From Gammaproteobacteria bacterium HGW-Gammaproteobacteria-15 (GTDB lineage Bacteria > Pseudomonadota > Gammaproteobacteria > Enterobacterales > Alteromonadaceae): a DNA stretch of 64,000 nucleotides. The position numbers were made by a program, and so were the translations under genes. The stretch is taken from positions 1 through 64,000 of the forward strand of contig PGZF01000002.1 in NCBI GenBank assembly GCA_002840125.1, given 5' to 3'. The notes beneath the pieces were generated by a model. That model did not search any database. It had not been told where the DNA came from and saw nothing but the letters and a program-made list of their open reading frames with translations. This document shows positions 1 through 10,169 of the stretch, piece after piece (position 1 is the stretch's first letter; each line of letters starts with the position of its first letter).

Positions 1-1
1 T

Positions 2-886
2 ATTCCGGTAATCGAGCGGGTATCCGGGCTTAAATATAATGTCGATTTTTTCGCCGGCTACAGCCCCGAGCGGATAAACCCGGGCGATAAAGAGCACCGA
101 GTTACCACGATTAAAAAAGTCACCTCGGGCTCTACGCCAGACATAGCCGAATTTGTTGATAAGCTGTACGGCAGCATTATCACTGCCGGTACTTATAAAG
201 CCAGCTCAATCCGGGTGGCGGAAGCCGCCAAAGTGATTGAAAACACCCAGCGCGACTTAAATATCGCGCTGATAAACGAGCTGGCGGTAATCTTTAACAA
301 GCTGGGTATTGATACCGAAGAAGTACTGCTGGCAGCAGGCACCAAATGGAACTTTCTGCCGTTTCGGCCGGGTTTGGTTGGCGGCCACTGTATAGGGGTA
401 GACCCTTACTACCTAACTCATAAAGCTCAGGCCATTGGCTATCACCCCGAGGTTATCCTGGCCGGGCGGCGTATTAACGACAGTATGGGCCGCTATGTGG
501 TAAGCGAGCTGGTAAAAGCTATGGTAAAACGCCGCGTGCATGTGGCCGGTGCCAAAGTATTAATTATGGGTTTAACCTTTAAAGAAAACTGCCCCGATAT
601 CCGTAACACCAAGGTAGTGGATATTTTAGCCGAGCTAAAAGAGTATGGTGTTACAGCCGACGTATTTGACCCTTGGGTAGACGCAGACGAAGCCCAGCAC
701 GAATACGGTATTACGCCGGTGCAGCAGCCAGAGCAGGGCAGCTACGATGCAGTAATACTGGCCGTTGGCCATAAACAATTCCGTGAACTGGGAGCCGAAG
801 GTATCAGAGCCTTCAGTAAACCCAGCGGTGTGTTGTACGATTTAAAATACGTACTTAGTGCTACCGACAGCGATTTACGGCTGTAA
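2..886 (+). CDS. wbpA: UDP-N-acetylglucosamine 6-dehydrogenase, WbpA/TviB family, copy 1 (5' end outside window)
   Basis: Only the last 294 codons are in the window, read from base 2. The product oxidises C6 of a UDP-HexNAc with NAD to give the uronic acid, the first step towards UDP-GlcNAcA-derived sugars. Visible motifs are SPERINPGD near the window edge, the conserved [14 protein letters not shown] helix carrying the active-site Lys, and [11 protein letters not shown] with the catalytic Cys. The protein ends normally at the C-terminal domain. It is nearly identical in DNA to the copy at 8019-9194, but it keeps a 34-residue segment (bases 87-188) that the other copy lacks. It is therefore the better candidate for the working enzyme. 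The family is well established; exact substrate (GlcNAc or GalNAc) is inferred from neighbours wbpB/D/E/I. Confidence 0.88.
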   Translation: MPVIERVSGLKYNVDFFAGYSPERINPGDKEHRVTTIKKVTSGSTPDIAEFVDKLYGSIITAGTYKASSIRVAEAAKVIENTQRDLNIALINELAVIFNKLGIDTEEVLLAAGTKWNFLPFRPGLVGGHCIGVDPYYLTHKAQAIGYHPEVILAGRRINDSMGRYVVSELVKAMVKRRVHVAGAKVLIMGLTFKENCPDIRNTKVVDILAELKEYGVTADVFDPWVDADEAQHEYGITPVQQPEQGSYDAVILAVGHKQFRELGAEGIRAFSKPSGVLYDLKYVLSATDSDLRL

Positions 887-931
887 ATCGCTGGCGCTTA
901 GTTTTATCCGCCAGCTTTTACCGGCAGTTAT

Positions 932-957
932 GGCGCCGATACGGTATAATCGGCGCC
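932..957 (+). promoter_or_regulatory. Possible rmlC promoter (-10 TATAAT) inside an inverted repeat
   Basis: A perfect TATAAT preceded by CGG lies at 945-950, about 30 bases before the rmlC start. It sits in the loop of a 9-bp perfect inverted repeat, GGCGCCGAT (932-940) and ATCGGCGCC (949-957). No good -35 box is visible at the usual distance. The hairpin could instead act as a weak terminator of the upstream gene, since it is followed by CGTTTT. Confidence 0.4.
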
Positions 958-980
958 CGTTTTACTAACACAGCAAGCCA

Positions 981-1514
981 ATGAATATTACACCTAGCCG
1001 TTTAGCCGGTTGTTTACTGTTGCAGCCACAGCGTTATAGCGATGAACGCGGCTTTTTTCAGGAAAGCTTTCGCGCTGTTACCTACTCTAACGCTGGTATC
1101 ACAGAGACGTTAGTGCAGGACAACTGGTCACGCTCGGTAAAAGGAGTGTTGCGGGGTATGCATTTTCAGCGCAATCAACCCCAGGGCAAACTTGTCAGCG
1201 TGCTGCGCGGCGAAATTTATGACGTTGCCGTAGATATCCGCAAAAATTCAGCCACCTTTGGCCAATGGCAGGGCGTAGTGTTATCTGAGCATAACGCGCA
1301 ACAATTGTGGCTGCCACCGGGCTTTGCCCATGGTTTTCTGGTGCTGTCAGACGTTGCCGACGTAATCTATAAAACCAGCAGTTACTATAATGCCGCCGAT
1401 GAAGCCAGTTTTTGCTGGAATGACCCACAGCTGGCCATTACCTGGCCAGCACCACCACAGTTGTTGTCGGCAAAAGATGCCGCAGCACCCAGCTTTACCG
1501 CAGCACTGGCATGA
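981..1514 (+). CDS. rmlC: dTDP-4-dehydrorhamnose 3,5-epimerase
   Basis: The product epimerises dTDP-4-keto-6-deoxyglucose at C3 and C5, the third step of dTDP-L-rhamnose synthesis in the cytoplasm. At 177 residues it has the usual family length. It shows DERGFF (21-26), the RGMHFQ motif with the catalytic base His61, the cupin segment LPPGFAHGF (111-119) and the catalytic Tyr130 in a VIYK context. It is the first gene of an rmlC-rmlD-rmlB run in which each stop overlaps the next start by 4 bases, so translation is probably coupled. The next reading frame starts at 1511 inside its last codons. Assignment is secure. Confidence 0.95.
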   Translation: MNITPSRLAGCLLLQPQRYSDERGFFQESFRAVTYSNAGITETLVQDNWSRSVKGVLRGMHFQRNQPQGKLVSVLRGEIYDVAVDIRKNSATFGQWQGVVLSEHNAQQLWLPPGFAHGFLVLSDVADVIYKTSSYYNAADEASFCWNDPQLAITWPAPPQLLSAKDAAAPSFTAALA

Positions 1515-2374
1515 AGCTGTTATTACTTGGCGCTAATGGCCAACTGGGGCTGGCCCTGATGAAACAGCTACAACAGCCGCAACAGTTTCAGTACCTGGCG
1601 CTAAACCGCAGCCAGCTGGATATTACCGATATCAGTGCTGTTGTAACTGTCATGGCACAGTACCGCCCGGATGTAGTAATAAATTGCGCTGCTTATACCG
1701 CAGTTGATAACGCCGAGCAGCAAGCTACCACCTGCATTGCGGTTAATGCCACTGCTGTAGGGCAACTGGCTCAGCTTTGCCAGCAGTACAACAGCTTATT
1801 GCTGCAGTTCTCTACCGATTATGTGTTTAACGGCCAAAGCAATAAAGCCTATACAGAGCAAGATATTGCCGCACCGCTTAATGTGTATGGCGGTTCTAAG
1901 TTACAGGCCGAGCACTCCATACAGGCCTCTTGCAGTAAATACGTTATTTTGCGTACCAGCTGGCTATTTAGTGAATTTGGCCATAACTTTTACCGCACTA
2001 TGCTAAAGCTGGCACAACGCGGCCGGATAATTCAGGTAGTTAATGATCAATTCGGTTGCCCTACTTACGCCGGTGATCTTGCCGCTATAACACTGCAACT
2101 GTTGCAACGCTATCAGCAGCAGGGCAGCTTAGCTTATGGTATTTATCATCTGGCTGGCAGCCCGGCAGTAAGCTGGTACCAGTTTGCCGAAGCTATTTTT
2201 GCCGCGCATCAGCTTAAGGTTAATCTTCAGAGCATTAACAGCGAAAGCTGGCCGACACTGGCCTCGCGGCCTGCCAACTCAGTACTTGACTGCAATAAAT
2301 TTTGCGCTACATTCGCTATCGCAGCACCGCAGTGGCAAGCCGCACTGCAGCAACTTGCCTCAGGAGACGCATGA
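1511..2374 (+). CDS. rmlD: dTDP-4-dehydrorhamnose reductase
   Basis: This reductase makes dTDP-L-rhamnose from dTDP-4-keto-L-rhamnose using NAD(P)H. The 287-residue protein is an extended SDR with the nucleotide-binding GANGQLG at 7-13, STDYVFNG at 101-108 and the catalytic YGGSK at 126-130. Its ATG overlaps the rmlC stop and its own stop overlaps the rmlB ATG, so the three rhamnose genes form one tightly packed unit. The gene order C-D-B differs from the B-D-A-C order of enterobacteria, and no rmlA is seen in the window. The glucose-1-phosphate thymidylyltransferase must be encoded elsewhere, perhaps upstream of the window edge. Confidence 0.95.
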   Translation: MKLLLLGANGQLGLALMKQLQQPQQFQYLALNRSQLDITDISAVVTVMAQYRPDVVINCAAYTAVDNAEQQATTCIAVNATAVGQLAQLCQQYNSLLLQFSTDYVFNGQSNKAYTEQDIAAPLNVYGGSKLQAEHSIQASCSKYVILRTSWLFSEFGHNFYRTMLKLAQRGRIIQVVNDQFGCPTYAGDLAAITLQLLQRYQQQGSLAYGIYHLAGSPAVSWYQFAEAIFAAHQLKVNLQSINSESWPTLASRPANSVLDCNKFCATFAIAAPQWQAALQQLASGDA

Positions 2375-3399
2375 CTATTTTTATCACCGGCGGCTGTGGC
2401 TTTATTGGCTCAGCGCTTATCCGTTATTTGCTTAACAATACCGCTTATACCGTGGTTAATCTGGATAAGCTTACTTACGCCGCCAAGCCTGCAGCACTGG
2501 CTGAAATAGAACACTCAGATCGGTACCATTTTGTGCAGTTGGATATTTGCGATCTTAATGCCCTGCAACAGATATTTGCCCGTTATCAGCCTTCAGCAGT
2601 TATGCATCTGGCGGCCGAAAGCCATGTCGACCGTTCCATAGCCGGTGCATCGGCTTTTATTGATACCAATATTAACGGTACTTTTGCTTTGCTTGAAGCC
2701 AGCAGGCACTACTGGCAAGCGCTTAATGCTAACCAGCAGCAGGCATTTCGCTTTCATCATATTTCAACTGACGAAGTCTATGGCGATTTAGCGACATTAG
2801 CGGCCCCGGCTTTTACCGAGCAAACAGCCTATGCGCCAAGCAGCCCTTATGCGGCCAGCAAAGCCGCCAGTGACCATCTGGTACGTGCCTGGCATCGCAC
2901 CTATGGCCTGCCGGTAGTTGTTAGTAATTGCTCCAATAATTATGGCCCCTGGCAGCATGCAGAAAAGCTTATTCCCAACACTATTAACAAAGCGCTAAGC
3001 GGCCAGCCAATACCGGTGTATGGCAAAGGCGAACAAATTCGCGACTGGTTATTTGTAGACGACCACGCCTGTGCGCTGTACAAGGTGGTAACTGAAGGCA
3101 AAGTAGGTGAAACTTACAACATTGGCGGCAATAACGAAAAACAAAATATAGAAGTAGTACAAACCATCTGTGCCTTGCTGGACGAACTAGCCCCCATGCA
3201 CCAGCGCGGCTATCCACTAAACACTAAACACTCATCACTGATCACTCACGTAACCGATCGCCCTGGCCACGACGTACGTTATGCGGTAAACACCAGCAAA
3301 ATCCAGCAGCAGCTGCATTGGCAGCCTGCCGAAAGCTTTAGCAGTGGTTTGCGTAAAACAGTACTTTGGTATCTGCAACAACAAGGCAACAGGCCGTGA
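2371..3399 (+). CDS. rmlB: dTDP-glucose 4,6-dehydratase
   Basis: This NAD-dependent dehydratase converts dTDP-glucose to dTDP-4-keto-6-deoxyglucose. The ATG at 2371 was chosen because CAGGAG lies just upstream and the Rossmann motif GGCGFIG then falls at 7-13; an upstream in-frame start at 2302 would add an unlikely leader. STDEVYG (132-138) and YAASK (160-164) give the catalytic Thr/Asp/Glu and Tyr/Lys. The protein has 342 residues, slightly shorter than usual. Before the conserved DRPGHD motif it carries an unusual run rich in Asn, Thr, Lys, His and Ser, encoded by AC-rich repeat-like DNA at 3215-3249 (see findings). The stop overlaps the following GTG start. Confidence 0.94.
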   Translation: MTIFITGGCGFIGSALIRYLLNNTAYTVVNLDKLTYAAKPAALAEIEHSDRYHFVQLDICDLNALQQIFARYQPSAVMHLAAESHVDRSIAGASAFIDTNINGTFALLEASRHYWQALNANQQQAFRFHHISTDEVYGDLATLAAPAFTEQTAYAPSSPYAASKAASDHLVRAWHRTYGLPVVVSNCSNNYGPWQHAEKLIPNTINKALSGQPIPVYGKGEQIRDWLFVDDHACALYKVVTEGKVGETYNIGGNNEKQNIEVVQTICALLDELAPMHQRGYPLNTKHSSLITHVTDRPGHDVRYAVNTSKIQQQLHWQPAESFSSGLRKTVLWYLQQQGNRP

Positions 3400-3923
3400 A
3401 CATATCAGCTAATCAATGGTATTTGCTGTACTGCAAGCCGCGACAAGAACTGCGGGCTCAACAGCATCTGGCCAATCAGGGCTACAATTCCTTTTTGCCG
3501 CAAATATCACTGCAAAAACTGCGCGGCAATAAGTGGCAGCAGGTTACTGAACCGCTGTTTCCGCGTTATCTTTTTTTGCATATCGGCAACAGTGAGCAGC
3601 TTAATATGCGGGCTATTCGCGCTACCCGTGGCATCAGCGATTTTGTCCGTTTTGGCAATCAGCTGGCAACAGCACCTAATGCGCTGGTGCAGTTACTTAC
3701 GCAGCAGCAAATTACCCTAAAACAGCAGGTTGCAGATTGTCGCTTAAAAAAAGGTGACGAAGTCAGCATTGTTAATGGCCCATTCAGTGGGCTGCAGGCA
3801 GTGTTCGACACCGCTGATGGCGATAAACGCAGCATTATTTTGATCAGTATGCTAGGCCAGTGGGTAACTGCAGCGGTAGATAACCAACAGATAGTGGCTA
3901 AAAAGCATACAGACGAACAATGA
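3396..3923 (+). CDS. rfaH: RfaH-like transcription antitermination protein (NusG paralogue)
   Basis: The 175-residue protein begins at a GTG that overlaps the rmlB stop. It has an N-terminal NGN domain ([11 protein letters not shown] at the start, FPRYLFLHI in the middle) and a C-terminal KOW segment ([20 protein letters not shown]), the RfaH/NusG layout. RfaH is recruited to RNA polymerase paused at ops and suppresses early termination in long polysaccharide operons, while its KOW domain recruits ribosomes. A perfect ops sequence lies about 155 bases downstream, directly ahead of the long export and O-unit operon, so this gene very probably controls its own neighbours. A specialised paralogue rather than the housekeeping RfaH is possible. 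Confidence 0.88.
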   Translation: MNISANQWYLLYCKPRQELRAQQHLANQGYNSFLPQISLQKLRGNKWQQVTEPLFPRYLFLHIGNSEQLNMRAIRATRGISDFVRFGNQLATAPNALVQLLTQQQITLKQQVADCRLKKGDEVSIVNGPFSGLQAVFDTADGDKRSIILISMLGQWVTAAVDNQQIVAKKHTDEQ

Positions 3924-4143
3924 TAAAGCATAAAAGCGCGATAAGATTCGATTAATCAGCAAAAAAACGGTAAAATTTCGCAGTTTTTTGCCAATGCTGT
4001 GGTCATAGCCGTTGCTTTAACGGCGGCATTTTATAACAAGGCTTTTACTATCAGGCATTAGGGTGCTGTAACCTAATGGCGGTAGCGTGCCTGAAGCCAC
4101 TAAATTAAGCCGTCAGGATCAATAACAACACTGGAGTTTACGG
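3924..4143 (+). promoter_or_regulatory. Untranslated leader with JUMPstart-like region
   Basis: This 220-base leader separates rfaH from otnA. It contains an AT-rich inverted repeat, GCAAAAAAAC with GTTTTTTGC (about 3959-3991), and a GC-rich hairpin, GCCGTT with AACGGC (about 4008-4024). The sequence around 4058-4093 resembles the JUMPstart element of enterobacterial polysaccharide operons and includes ops. CTGGAG at about 4131-4136 is the ribosome site for the GTG start of otnA. No strong promoter boxes with good spacing were found. Confidence 0.6.
4078..4090 (+). promoter_or_regulatory. ops element (RfaH recruitment site)
   Basis: The 13 bases GGCGGTAGCGTGC match the classical ops sequence exactly and are followed by CTG as in JUMPstart leaders. 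In E. coli the polymerase pauses here and the non-template strand binds the RfaH NGN domain. The site lies 54 bases before otnA and downstream of the rfaH-like gene. Confidence 0.9.
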
Positions 4144-6894
4144 GTGCTTAAATTTGTTAAGTTTGCCTGCTTAGCCATAGGCTTAAGTATCGGATCTATA
4201 GGAAGCGTTGCCGCTCAATCTGTTACGCCATCACCAGCTATGCTTGAACAATTTAAACAATTGCCACGAGCTGAGCAGGAGCGTTTAGCAAAGCAATATG
4301 GTTTTGATGTGTCGTTACTACGCCAGTCTTCGGGTAGTAAAAATACAGAAAGCAACACACCGGTTGAACCATTAACTCAAAAACGTCGGGATACTGAGAA
4401 TAGTAAAGAATCAGATAATAAGCGTGCTAAGAAAAACGAACCAGAACGGTTTGGTTTACGGCTCTTTGATGCTGAAATAAGTACCTTCGCACCGGTGTCT
4501 GCAATGCCAGTACCTGATAGCTACATTTTAGGCGCGGATGATGAATTATTACTTCAGCTATATGGCAAACAAAGCAGCGAAGTCAGCCTAAAAGTTAGCC
4601 GCGATGGTAAAGTACTGGTGCCCGATGTTGGCCCGGTTACTGTTGGTGGCTTAAATTTTGCTCAGGCCGCGGCTTTAATATCTGATCGTGTTAGGCAAGC
4701 AAGTATTGGTGTGGAGGCTGCGGTTAGTATGGGGCCGCTACGCACGATAAACGTATTTGTTGCCGGTGAAGCAAAATATCCTGGTGCTTATGCGGTATCA
4801 GCGCTTACCACGGTAACGCAGGCTTTATTTGTTGCCGGTGGTGTATCAGATATTGGTAGTTTGCGGGAGATTTCAGTAAATCGCTCCGGCAAGGTTGTTG
4901 CTCAGTTTGATCTCTATGATCTTTTGTTAAAAGGTAGCAATAAAGATGACGTGCATTTACAGCACGGTGATGTCGTCTTTGTCGCCCCTGTAAAAGCATT
5001 AGCAGAGGTGCGTGGTGAAGTAAAGCGCCCTGCTATATATGAAGTAAAAGCCGGGGACACCTTATCGGATTTACTTGCAATGGCTGGCGGCTCCAAAGCT
5101 GGTGCATATCCAAAAGCTGCTGTGCTCGAGCGTTTTGACAATAGCGTACGTACTTTGCAAAATCTTGACCTGACTAAGGCATCATTCCAGCAATTGCGTG
5201 TTCAGGCCGGTGATGTACTGCGGGTTGATGCCGCCTCGCTTCAGGCAGAAAATCAAATTATTATTGCTGGTGCCGCCGCCCGCCCAGGGTTTTATGCCTG
5301 GCAAAGTGGTTTAAAAGTTACTGATCTTATCCGTAACCACTGGTCCGATTTGTTACCTACAGCAGATTTAGATTACGCATTAATAGTGCGGGAAACAACG
5401 CCGGGGACCATCACGGATTTATTACATTTTAGCCCGGCAAAAGCCATCGCGGCACCAGGTAGTGCCGATGACATTGCCCTTGCGCCACGCGATCGTATTC
5501 TGCTGTTCCATTATGCCGATCAAGCTTATGAACGAGCCAAGCTAAATAGCAAATTACGTGAAATTATCATGGAAAAGCTGGAGCTGAATTTCGAGCAACG
5601 CTGGCTGATGGCAGATTTAACTACAAATGCGTTTGAGTTGATTTTAGAGCAAGACAAAGATATTTTGCCGAAAGAAATTCCAGTAAATGAAATGCAAAGA
5701 ACTTATAACGAGCAACTGTCGGACAAAGAGCAGCAGCAACTGCTAACGGCAGAGTTAAAACAGTTATTTGCGACAGTATTTAGCGATAACAAAGTATTGC
5801 TATTAAGCCAACACCTTAATCGTACGGAATTGCTTTACCCAGTACTACAACAGTTAAGGTTGCAGTCGCGTAGCAACAACTATATTGCCACTGTATCTGT
5901 TGCGGGGGCAGTCAGGGTGCCGGGAGAATATCCATTAAGCTCTGGCGCCAAAGTTGCAGATCTTATCAGCGCAGCAGGTGGTTTAACTGATTCTGCTTAT
6001 ATAAGCCGTGCTGAGTTAAGCCGGGTAGTTAAGCAGGCTGACAGCCGTAATGGTGTAGAAGTAAGCCATAAAAAACTCAATTTGCAGGAAGTTCTGGCAA
6101 ATAACAATGAAGCAAACGTTTCTTTACAAAACCGCGATAGGCTGAATGTTTTTAGTGTACCGAATTGGACTAATCAACGCGAAATAACGCTTGAAGGTGA
6201 AGTCAGGTTTCCGGGAACCTACATAGTGCAGCAAGGCGAAACCTTATCCCAGATACTGGCACGTGCAGGCGGTGTTACCGATAGCGCTTTTGTTTTTGGT
6301 TCAGTATTTACCCGCGAGCAAATAAAAGAGAAAGAAGCTATTCAGTACGCAAAATTATTGGAACAGCTAAAATCGGATGTCGCCACCAGGGCACTCACAG
6401 CTCAAAGTACTCAGATAGCTCCTGCTGATGCAATGCTAATGATTAAGGAAATTGAGACTATAAAACCTTTAGGCAGACTGGTAATTGATCTTGAACAGGC
6501 TATAGCAGCCAATCCTGCCTTCGATATTACAGTTGAACATGGTGACCGGCTATATGTACCACGAATTAACCGGGCAATTTCGGTTGTCGGTGAAGTGCAA
6601 CACGCAGGCACACATCGCTTCGACGCGGCTTTATCTGTAACACAATACCTTAATCTTGCTGGTGGTACTCGCAAACGGGCAGATGCTGAGCGAACTTATG
6701 TTATTCGTGCCGATGGGTCTGTTATGGTGCCAACAAACAGTTGGTTTGCCGTATCTAGAGGAGAGCTCAAACCTGGTGACACTATTATAGTGCCGCTGGA
6801 TACTGAGTATAAAGATAATCTTAGCCTGTGGGCGCAGGTAACACAGATTTTCTATCAGAGTGCAGTAGCTCTAGCCGCGCTGAATTCGTTTTAA
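4144..6894 (+). CDS. otnA: Polysaccharide export protein with multiple SLBB domains (OtnA/WbfF type)
   Basis: This 916-residue protein starts at GTG with CTGGAG upstream and has a signal peptide (about 1-24, hydrophobic core then VAA-Q). A charged linker (about 60-105) precedes the Poly_export domain (about 125-215, with YILGADDELLLQLYG). Several SLBB repeats follow at roughly 220-290, 300-350, 590-660, 700-760 and 830-880, recognisable from recurring GEV.RPG.Y...G motifs. Its length and layout match OtnA/WbfF of Vibrio cholerae O139, a large Wza-related periplasmic or outer-membrane exporter. There is no lipobox Cys, unlike Wza. It is the first gene after ops and is followed by a Wzz-like gene, as in otnAB. 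Confidence 0.87.
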   Translation: MLKFVKFACLAIGLSIGSIGSVAAQSVTPSPAMLEQFKQLPRAEQERLAKQYGFDVSLLRQSSGSKNTESNTPVEPLTQKRRDTENSKESDNKRAKKNEPERFGLRLFDAEISTFAPVSAMPVPDSYILGADDELLLQLYGKQSSEVSLKVSRDGKVLVPDVGPVTVGGLNFAQAAALISDRVRQASIGVEAAVSMGPLRTINVFVAGEAKYPGAYAVSALTTVTQALFVAGGVSDIGSLREISVNRSGKVVAQFDLYDLLLKGSNKDDVHLQHGDVVFVAPVKALAEVRGEVKRPAIYEVKAGDTLSDLLAMAGGSKAGAYPKAAVLERFDNSVRTLQNLDLTKASFQQLRVQAGDVLRVDAASLQAENQIIIAGAAARPGFYAWQSGLKVTDLIRNHWSDLLPTADLDYALIVRETTPGTITDLLHFSPAKAIAAPGSADDIALAPRDRILLFHYADQAYERAKLNSKLREIIMEKLELNFEQRWLMADLTTNAFELILEQDKDILPKEIPVNEMQRTYNEQLSDKEQQQLLTAELKQLFATVFSDNKVLLLSQHLNRTELLYPVLQQLRLQSRSNNYIATVSVAGAVRVPGEYPLSSGAKVADLISAAGGLTDSAYISRAELSRVVKQADSRNGVEVSHKKLNLQEVLANNNEANVSLQNRDRLNVFSVPNWTNQREITLEGEVRFPGTYIVQQGETLSQILARAGGVTDSAFVFGSVFTREQIKEKEAIQYAKLLEQLKSDVATRALTAQSTQIAPADAMLMIKEIETIKPLGRLVIDLEQAIAANPAFDITVEHGDRLYVPRINRAISVVGEVQHAGTHRFDAALSVTQYLNLAGGTRKRADAERTYVIRADGSVMVPTNSWFAVSRGELKPGDTIIVPLDTEYKDNLSLWAQVTQIFYQSAVALAALNSF

Positions 6895-6902
6895 TCTGAA
6901 GC

Positions 6903-7063
6903 GGTGACTAGCTGCTTATGCAGCAGTGACGAGTTGCCTGCGGCAACCGTTACCGCTGGCGCAGCCAGCTAGTTACTGCCGTTAAAAAGTTACCGTTGCC
7001 CCAGGCAACTAGTGACCGCCGGTTGTACCGGCTAGTTACTGCTCGCTGTGCGAGCTAGTCACC
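6903..7063 (+). repeat. Array of six short hairpins with constant linkers, between otnA and otnB
   Basis: Six small perfect stems follow each other: GCTGC/GCAGC (6911-6924), GTTGCC/GGCAAC (6933-6947), GCTGGC/GCCAGC (6955-6969), GTTGCC/GGCAAC (6995-7009), GCCGGT/ACCGGC (7018-7032) and GCTCGC/GCGAGC (7041-7055). Loops are 3-4 bases. The linkers repeat the theme TAGTTAC/TAGTGAC. The whole array is bounded by an inverted repeat, GGTGACTAGC (6903-6912) and GCTAGTCACC (7054-7063). It ends 13 bases before the next start codon. Confidence 0.85.
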
Positions 7064-7075
7064 TTAAGGAAAACC

Positions 7076-8002
7076 ATGACTGAAAATGTTACTCAACAAC
7101 GTCAGGCCGCCGATGACGAAATCGACTTGCGTGAGCTATTCACCGCTATCTGGCAGGGTAAATGGATTATTATCGCTGTAACTGCAGTGTTTGCTGTGGG
7201 CTCGGTATTTTATGTTTTAAGTTTACCCAATATCTACAAATCTGAGGCGCTTTTAGCGCCAGCTTCAGAGCAAAAAGGTGCTGGTTTGTCCGGACAGTTA
7301 GGTGGCCTGGCTGCGCTTGCTGGTGTAAGCCTGGGCAGTGGCGCCGGCGTCAATAAAACCGCACTGGCTATTGAGGTACTGAAGTCACGCGATTTTCTTA
7401 GCCGTTTTATTCAGCAGCGTATTCAGCTAGAAGACTTAATGGCAGTTAAAAGCTGGGAGCTGGCCACTAATACTCTTAAATATGACACTGAAGTGTATAA
7501 CCCACAAACTCAGCAGTGGCTGCGCGAAGCGAAACCACCGAAACAGGCTAAGCCATCGTTGCAACAGGCGTACAAAGCTCTGTCTGGAGTATTGATAGTA
7601 AGTCAGGATGAGGCTACCGGCATGGTAAAGCTCAGCATAGAGCATCACTCGCCTTATCTCGCGCAAAGTTGGGTGCAAATGCTTATAGCCGACTTAAACC
7701 TTGAAATGAAAACCCGCGATATTGAAGATGCAGAAAAAAGCATTGCTTACCTGCAGCAGCAAATTAGCCAAACAAGTGTTGCTGACCTACGCACGACACT
7801 TTATTCACTTGTTGAAGAGCAAACTAAAACACTTATGTTGGCTAATGTTCGAAGTGAGTATGTATTTAAAACAGTGGACCCAGCGATTGTACCAGAGATT
7901 AAATCAAAGCCTGCTAGAGCCTTGATCGTAATCTTGGCAACGATACTAGGCGCTATGATGAGTTCCTTAATAGTTATCCTAGTTGGCATTAGAAAAAATT
8001 AA
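7076..8002 (+). CDS. otnB: Wzz-family polysaccharide chain-length determinant (OtnB-like)
   Basis: The 308-residue protein has a cytoplasmic N-terminus with the family signature DEIDLRELF, then a first membrane helix (about 33-53, [19 protein letters not shown]). A long periplasmic coiled segment follows, and a C-terminal membrane helix (about 282-303) completes the Wzz topology. It sets the modal length of the O chain or capsule in the inner membrane together with Wzy. AAGGA lies 7 bases before the ATG. It follows the export gene otnA, as in the otnAB pair. There is no C-terminal tyrosine-kinase domain, so it is a Wzz rather than a Wzc. Confidence 0.87.
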   Translation: MTENVTQQRQAADDEIDLRELFTAIWQGKWIIIAVTAVFAVGSVFYVLSLPNIYKSEALLAPASEQKGAGLSGQLGGLAALAGVSLGSGAGVNKTALAIEVLKSRDFLSRFIQQRIQLEDLMAVKSWELATNTLKYDTEVYNPQTQQWLREAKPPKQAKPSLQQAYKALSGVLIVSQDEATGMVKLSIEHHSPYLAQSWVQMLIADLNLEMKTRDIEDAEKSIAYLQQQISQTSVADLRTTLYSLVEEQTKTLMLANVRSEYVFKTVDPAIVPEIKSKPARALIVILATILGAMMSSLIVILVGIRKN

Positions 8003-8018
8003 TAATCTGAGCGTATTA

Positions 8019-9194
8019 ATGATTAGTTCGAATAATATTGAAATAGCAATAATTGGCCTCGGCTATGTAGGCCTGCCTTTGGCGGTCGAGTTTGGTAAAC
8101 ATTCCCCTACGCTGGGCTTTGATATTAATCAGGCGCGCATCAACGAGCTAAAGCGCGGTGAAGACCACACACTGGAAGTGAGCAGTGACGAGCTGGCTCG
8201 GGCTACTAAGCTAAGTTACAGTGCGGATATCGCCGATTTACGCCGTGCCAATGTATACATTGTTACAGTGCCAACACCGATAGACGAGCATCGCCAGCCC
8301 GATTTAACTCCGCTTATTAAAGCCTCTGAAACCTTGGGCAAAGTGGTAAAAGCCGGCGATGTCGTGATTTACGAATCTACCGTTTACCCCGGCGCTACCG
8401 AAGAAGACTGTATTCCGGTAATCGAGCGGGTATCCGGGCTTAAATATAATGTCGATTTTTTCGCCGGCTACAGCCCCGAGCGGATAAACCCGGGCGGTAC
8501 TTATAAAGCCAGCTCTATTCGCGTAGCAGAAGCAGCCAAAGTGATTGAAAACACCCAGCGCGACTTAAATATCGCGCTGATAAACGAACTGGCGGTAATC
8601 TTTAACAAGCTGGGTATTGATACCGAAGAAGTACTGCTGGCAGCTGGCACCAAATGGAACTTCCTGCCGTTTCGGCCGGGTTTGGTCGGCGGCCACTGTA
8701 TAGGGGTAGACCCTTACTACCTAACCCATAAAGCCCAGGCTGTTGGTTATCATCCCGAGGTTATCCTGGCCGGGAGGCGTATTAACGACAGCATGGGGCA
8801 ATACGTTGTTAGCGAGCTGGTAAAAGCTATGTTAAAAAAACGCATTCACGTAGATGGTGCCAGAGTGCTGGTAATGGGCTTAACCTTTAAAGAAAATTGC
8901 CCCGATATCCGCAATACCAAGGTGGTAGACATTCTTGCTGAGCTAAAAGAATACGGTGTTGCAGCCGATGTATTTGACCCTTGGGTTAATGCCGCCGAGG
9001 CTCAGCATGAATATGGTATTACACCAATTACTACGCCGGTGCATGGTAACTATGATGCCATTATATTGGCCGTAGGCCACAACGAGTTTAAAGCCATGGG
9101 CGCTACTGGTATCAGACAGCTTTGCCGGCCTGACAGTGTAATTTACGATTTAAAATATGTACTTGATAAAAATCTGGTAGATATTCGTTTTTAA
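8019..9194 (+). CDS. wbpA: WbpA/TviB-type UDP-HexNAc 6-dehydrogenase, copy 2, with internal 34-residue deletion
   Basis: The ATG at 8019 gives the normal N-terminus with [14 protein letters not shown]; a TTG at 7983 would overlap otnB and is less likely. The protein has 391 residues, whereas the family and the reconstructed copy 1 have about 425. Compared with copy 1, 102 bases are missing exactly between INPG and GTYKASS. This removes the strand and helix that end the N-terminal Rossmann domain. The catalytic Cys motif [11 protein letters not shown] and the AEAAKVIEN helix remain. The frame is kept, so a full-length but probably misfolded protein would be made. The C-terminal third differs more from copy 1 than the middle does, suggesting partial gene conversion. 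Confidence 0.85.
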   Translation: MISSNNIEIAIIGLGYVGLPLAVEFGKHSPTLGFDINQARINELKRGEDHTLEVSSDELARATKLSYSADIADLRRANVYIVTVPTPIDEHRQPDLTPLIKASETLGKVVKAGDVVIYESTVYPGATEEDCIPVIERVSGLKYNVDFFAGYSPERINPGGTYKASSIRVAEAAKVIENTQRDLNIALINELAVIFNKLGIDTEEVLLAAGTKWNFLPFRPGLVGGHCIGVDPYYLTHKAQAVGYHPEVILAGRRINDSMGQYVVSELVKAMLKKRIHVDGARVLVMGLTFKENCPDIRNTKVVDILAELKEYGVAADVFDPWVNAAEAQHEYGITPITTPVHGNYDAIILAVGHNEFKAMGATGIRQLCRPDSVIYDLKYVLDKNLVDIRF

Positions 9195-9211
9195 AAAACT
9201 AAGAGAACTAA

Positions 9212-10168
<957 letters not shown>

Positions 10169-10169
10169 C

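Noticed and set aside
4008-4024. GCCGTT/AACGGC hairpin in the otnA leader as a terminator
   Set aside because: It has no following T run; it may matter for pausing but cannot be called a terminator.
7983-8018. Upstream TTG start for the second wbpA copy
   Set aside because: It would overlap otnB and add 12 residues not seen in the family; ATG 8019 gives the normal N-terminus.
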